From contig CAZLHO010000059.1 in assembly GCA_964559455.1 (NCBI GenBank), positions 1 to 16,082 on the forward strand: DNA of 16,082 nucleotides. Direction: 5' to 3'. Under the pieces are notes generated by a model that made no database searches, was not told the DNA's origin, and saw nothing but the letters and a program-made list of their open reading frames with translations. Origin of the DNA: CAZLHO01 sp964559455 (GTDB lineage: Bacteria > Krumholzibacteriota > Krumholzibacteriia > LZORAL124-64-63). A program made the position numbers and the translations under genes. Below, in pieces: positions 15,141 to 16,082 of this stretch. Positions within the stretch are counted from its first letter, which is position 1, and each line of letters opens with the position of its first letter.

Positions 15141-16082
15141 CTAAGGGCGGCCGCCGGAGAGGGCGGCGTCGTTGGCTGTGCTGGCGACCGGATCGCGGGA
15201 TCCGTCGACCTCGTCCCAGGGCCCGCCGAGGGCGGCGATCAGGCCGACGCGGGCCTCCCGCCAGGCCCGCTCGGTGCGCAGCAGGTCGCTCTCGGCCTGG
15301 AAGAGCCGACGCTGGCTGTCGAGCACGAAGAGAAAGTTGTCCAGGCCCTGGCGGTAGCGGTCGTCGGCGACGGCCAGGGAGCGGCGGGCGTGCTCCGCGC
15401 TCTCGCGGAGCGCCGCGCGTCGCTCGCCCTGGACGCGATCGGCGACCAGGGCGGCCTCCACTTCCCGGAAGCCCTGGAGCACGGTCTTCACGTAGTCGGC
15501 CCGGGCGGCCTCGGCCCGGGCCCGAGCCGCCTCGACCTCGGCTTTCCTGCCCCCCCGGTTGAGCAGGGGCATCGCCAGGTTGCCGGCCAGGGACCAGATC
15601 GAGGACGCGTCCTCGAGCAGGTCCTCGAGCAGCGAGGAGTTGTAGCCGGCCTGCCCGGTCAGGGCGAGACGGGGAAAGAGGTCGGCCTTGGCGGCGCCGA
15701 CGCCCGCCGTGGCCGCCAACAGCCGCATCTCGGCGGCGACGATGTCGGGCCGGCGCTCCAGGAGCGACGACGGCAGGCCCGGCGGCACGGCAGGCAGGGC
15801 CGGCAGCGCGGCGAGGCCGCCGGCGCCCAGGCTTTCCGCCCCCGCGGGATAACGGCCCAGCAGCAGTTCCAGCCTCTGGCGCGCCGCGGAAAGGTCCTGC
15901 ACCGCCTGGGCGCTGCGGGCCCTGGCCGAGGCCAGGTTCTGCCGCGCCAGATGCAGGTCCAGCGACGAGACCACGCCCCTCACGTAGCGATCCTCGACCA
16001 TCGCGAGGTTGCGCTCGTAGGTGGCCCGGGTGCGCTGGCCGAGGGACAGTTGGTCGGCGCTCTCGGCGATGCCGAGCCAGGC
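15141..16082 (-). CDS. TolC/NodT-type outer-membrane efflux factor (N-terminus outside window)
   Basis: The 313 visible residues are open at the right edge, so the start and any signal peptide or lipobox lie outside. The sequence shows the two-fold TolC layout. First comes a long coiled-coil helix (LHLARQNLASARARSAQAVQDLSAARQRLELLLGRYP region, shown here by position 44-80). A Pro-rich linker leads to the family signature LLERRPDIVAAEMRLLAATA and GAAKADLFPRLALTG. A second barrel strand and coiled coil then end in LDSQRRLFQAESDLLRTERAW. It is the exit duct of the tripartite pump. The stop is ten bases before the adaptor start, placing it first in the operon. Confidence 0.93.
   Translation of the reverse strand, partial: AWLGIAESADQLSLGQRTRATYERNLAMVEDRYVRGVVSSLDLHLARQNLASARARSAQAVQDLSAARQRLELLLGRYPAGAESLGAGGLAALPALPAVPPGLPSSLLERRPDIVAAEMRLLAATAGVGAAKADLFPRLALTGQAGYNSSLLEDLLEDASSIWSLAGNLAMPLLNRGGRKAEVEAARARAEAARADYVKTVLQGFREVEAALVADRVQGERRAALRESAEHARRSLAVADDRYRQGLDNFLFVLDSQRRLFQAESDLLRTERAWREARVGLIAALGGPWDEVDGSRDPVASTANDAALSGGRP

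Overview
The window is about two-thirds G+C and densely coding, with short intergenic gaps, and every intact gene has a recognisable ribosome-binding site. Its content points to an uncultured-type diderm bacterium near the FCB group, such as Eisenbacteria, Krumholzibacteriota or Latescibacteria. The pointers are a giant secreted protein with a FlgD-like or type IX-like C-terminal domain, a PorV-type barrel beside it, a complete RND efflux set and a selenoprotein. This placement is inference; no taxonomic marker gene is present.

Layout. Positions 1-8817 (minus strand) form an apparent operon read right to left. It encodes a 2255-residue secreted repeat protein, a PorV/PorQ-like outer-membrane barrel with an extra FlgD-like C-terminal domain, and a periplasmic TPR protein cut by the window edge. 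The likely theme is export or display of a giant surface fibre. Positions 8818-9193 are a divergent intergenic region with inverted repeats and a possible promoter. Positions 9194-10229 (plus) hold a class I SAM methyltransferase and a 68-residue CxxC...CxxxC metal-binding protein with an acidic tail, ending at a GC hairpin. Positions 10281-10631 (minus) hold an IscA/HesB-family gene interrupted by one in-frame TGA. Positions 10734-16082 (minus) hold a tripartite RND efflux operon: outer-membrane factor (partial), membrane-fusion protein and inner-membrane pump.

The most notable result is the HesB-family gene. A conventional ORF caller splits it into two short minus-strand ORFs (10512-10727 and 10281-10499). 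They share one reading frame, and the TGA between them falls where IscA proteins carry their first cluster-binding cysteine, in the context GYG-U-GGPAMSMALDEPEEND. I read it as a selenocysteine codon, with compact hairpins just downstream as SECIS candidates. The second notable result is the internal architecture of the giant protein. A roughly 330-residue composite unit (one PGET module plus two related Ig-like modules) is repeated three times in tandem, and the PGET module occurs seven times in all.
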